6,996 nucleotides of DNA from Acidobacteriota bacterium. Lineage in GTDB: Bacteria; Acidobacteriota; Vicinamibacteria; Vicinamibacterales; Vicinamibacteraceae. Made by a program: the position numbers and the translations under genes. Each line of letters opens with the position of its first letter. Positions within the stretch are counted from its first letter, which is position 1. Below the pieces are notes generated by a model, which was not told the DNA's origin, did no database searches, and saw only the letters and a list, made by a program, of their open reading frames with translations. This document shows positions 6,269-6,996 of the stretch, piece by piece. The DNA lies in contig JAEZCY010000206.1 of NCBI GenBank assembly GCA_023429845.1, positions 1-6,996 of the forward strand, written 5' to 3'.

Positions 6269-6423
6269 CACAACCCCGGCGTCCGGACGGCATGAGCCAG
6301 CGCGCGCACCATCCCGACGAGCACGGGCTGGAACATGGCCGTGAGCAGGATCGCGACCGCCGTCAGGATGCCCGCCAGCATCAACCACTCCACGGCGATC
6401 TGCCCCCGGCGACCGTTTCGCAT
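6268..6423 (-). CDS. Very short Flp-type pilin-like protein, 51 aa
   Basis: The leader is MRNGRRG|QIAVEW, with cleavage predicted after Gly7 and Glu12 at +5; Trp replaces the usual Tyr at +6. The hydrophobic helix is LMLAGILTAVAILLTAMF. It is followed by only about 20 residues (QPVLVGMVRALAHAVRTPGL), amphipathic and basic. The mature length of 44 aa is at the low end for Flp pilins. ATG 6423 has AGGGA about 9 nt upstream. An in-frame ATG at 6498 would give a 32-residue leader but has a weak ribosome site and overlaps the proposed promoter. It is the first gene of the Tad cluster after the 76-bp gap and is coupled to the next gene by TGATG. It could be a minor pilin or a small assembly peptide. 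Confidence 0.78.
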   Translation of the reverse strand: MRNGRRGQIAVEWLMLAGILTAVAILLTAMFQPVLVGMVRALAHAVRTPGL

Positions 6424-6450
6424 TGCTTGCGTTCCCTGCTGCAGACGCTC

Positions 6451-6468
6451 GTGAGCCCTCAAGCTCAC
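6451..6468. repeat. 18-bp inverted repeat in pilin leader region
   Basis: Perfect 6-bp arms are separated by 6 nt: on the minus strand GTGAGC-TTGAGG-GCTCAC. It lies just downstream of the sigma-54-like element and upstream of the first pilin gene's ribosome site. It could be an operator around the transcript start or a small hairpin in the 5' leader. No T-run follows on either strand, so it is not a typical intrinsic terminator. Confidence 0.45.
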
Positions 6469-6471
6469 AAA

Positions 6472-6487
6472 CGCCACCTTTGTGCCT
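6472..6487 (-). promoter_or_regulatory. Candidate sigma-54 (-24/-12) promoter of the Tad cluster
   Basis: Read on the minus strand the site is AGGCACAAAGGTGGCG. It keeps the GG-N10-GC core and the GGCAC half of the -24 box; the -12 box is TGGC instead of TTGC. It lies in the only sizeable gap before the first pilin gene, with the expected transcript start near 6461, about 40 nt before the ATG at 6423. One short match in GC-rich DNA can arise by chance, so this is tentative. Confidence 0.3.
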
Positions 6488-6499
6488 TGCGAACGCATC

Positions 6500-6996
6500 T
6501 TACTCGCGAAGCCCGACAATGACCCAATCGCGCCCGCGCCTGGCAACGTCGAACACGAAGGTCCGACGGATCGTCAGCGGCTGCCCCGCCGCGTACGCGC
6601 CGGTGGTGCCGGGCTGCGTGAGGTGACAGGTCGCGACCGCCGCGCCGCCGCCGGCTGTGCCGACCTCGCAGGACGCCAGCGTCAGCGGCGCCGAGAACGC
6701 GCTCGTGACGCGGCGAAGGTGCACGTCGTCCACCTCGGGCCAGACCCGACGGATGCCGGACGCATGTGAGGTGTTGCGCGCCGCCACGTAGCCACGCACG
6801 AGCGCCAGCACCTCTTCACGCGGCCCGGGCGCCGAGGCCGTCGGCTCCCGACGAGACGGCTCGTCGCGGACGACGGGCAGGGCGTCGGCGTCGGCATCAC
6901 GGACGCTGCGCTCCCGGCCCGGACCGGTGGACGGCACAGTGGGGGACGCCGCCGGGTGTTGCGTCCGGGTCGGGCGGGGCGCGGCCTCCTGGAGCG
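6500..6996 (-). CDS. C-terminal part of a protein ending in an NTF2-like domain, unnamed (5' end outside window)
   Basis: The frame is open from the right edge to the TAA at 6500, so the visible 164 or so residues are probably the tail of a longer protein. A GTG at 6937 is a possible but unsupported start. The first 60 or so visible residues are a low-complexity Pro/Ala/Arg/Asp linker. The last 110 residues (REEVLALVRGYVAARNT, IRRVWPEVD, AVATCHLTQPG, RTFVFDVARRGRDWVIVGL) have the layout of an NTF2/SnoaL-like fold: helices, then strands with a final W-V-I. I recall similar tails after Ser/Thr kinase or other sensor domains in Acidobacteriota, but no kinase motif is visible here. It is co-directional with the pilus genes and ends 76 bp before them, so it may be a regulator or merely a neighbour. 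Confidence 0.6.
   Translation of the reverse strand, partial: LQEAAPRPTRTQHPAASPTVPSTGPGRERSVRDADADALPVVRDEPSRREPTASAPGPREEVLALVRGYVAARNTSHASGIRRVWPEVDDVHLRRVTSAFSAPLTLASCEVGTAGGGAAVATCHLTQPGTTGAYAAGQPLTIRRTFVFDVARRGRDWVIVGLRE

Noticed and set aside
5598..6344. 248-codon open frame on the plus strand
   Set aside because: It is antisense to the tadE and pilin genes; the minus frames have prepilin leaders and ribosome sites.
6424..6498. Longer start (ATG 6498) for the 51-aa pilin
   Set aside because: It would add 25 residues to the leader, has a weaker ribosome site, and overlaps the promoter-like element; ATG 6423 has AGGGA at good spacing.

Overview
The window is GC-rich and almost fully coding. 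All convincing genes lie on the minus strand, so transcription runs from right to left. It holds a large part of a Tad (tight adherence) / Flp type IVc pilus locus. The organism looks like a high-GC Gram-negative bacterium, because an outer-membrane secretin and an RcpC/CpaB protein are encoded. The partial gene at the right edge ends in an NTF2-like tail after a Pro/Ala/Arg-rich linker. I associate that arrangement with Acidobacteriota (Vicinamibacteria-like genomes), but this taxonomic guess is inference; Myxococcota or Gemmatimonadota are not excluded.

Layout in transcription order. (1) 6996-6500: 3' part of a gene ending in a possible NTF2-like domain. (2) 6499-6424: a 76-bp gap with a sigma-54-like element and an 18-bp inverted repeat, the best place for a promoter. 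(3) 6423-5724: three small Flp-type pilins in tandem (51, 86 and 87 aa). (4) 5702-3715: a TadE-like minor pilin, a TadG-like protein and a second, Cys-rich TadE-like protein, with overlapping reading frames. (5) 3657-1612: the periplasmic/outer-membrane part, CpaB/RcpC then a short CpaC/RcpA secretin. (6) 1607 to beyond the left edge: one uninterrupted reading frame joining a CpaE/TadZ-type ParA/MinD-like ATPase to a CpaF/TadA-type secretion ATPase.

The expected division of labour is as follows. The three Flp-like pilins and the TadE/TadG-like proteins carry prepilin-peptidase G|Q leaders and form or prime the fibre. CpaB and the secretin form the envelope conduit. The CpaE-CpaF fusion would place and power the inner-membrane machine. 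TadB/TadC platform proteins, the CpaA/TadV prepilin peptidase and the rest of CpaF are not visible; the natural place for them is left of base 1.

The most unusual items are the CpaE-CpaF single-chain fusion, the run of six consecutive G|Q-leader proteins, the small and divergent secretin, and the Cys-rich tail of the second TadE-like protein. I saw no rRNA, tRNA, CRISPR array, insertion sequence or convincing terminator.
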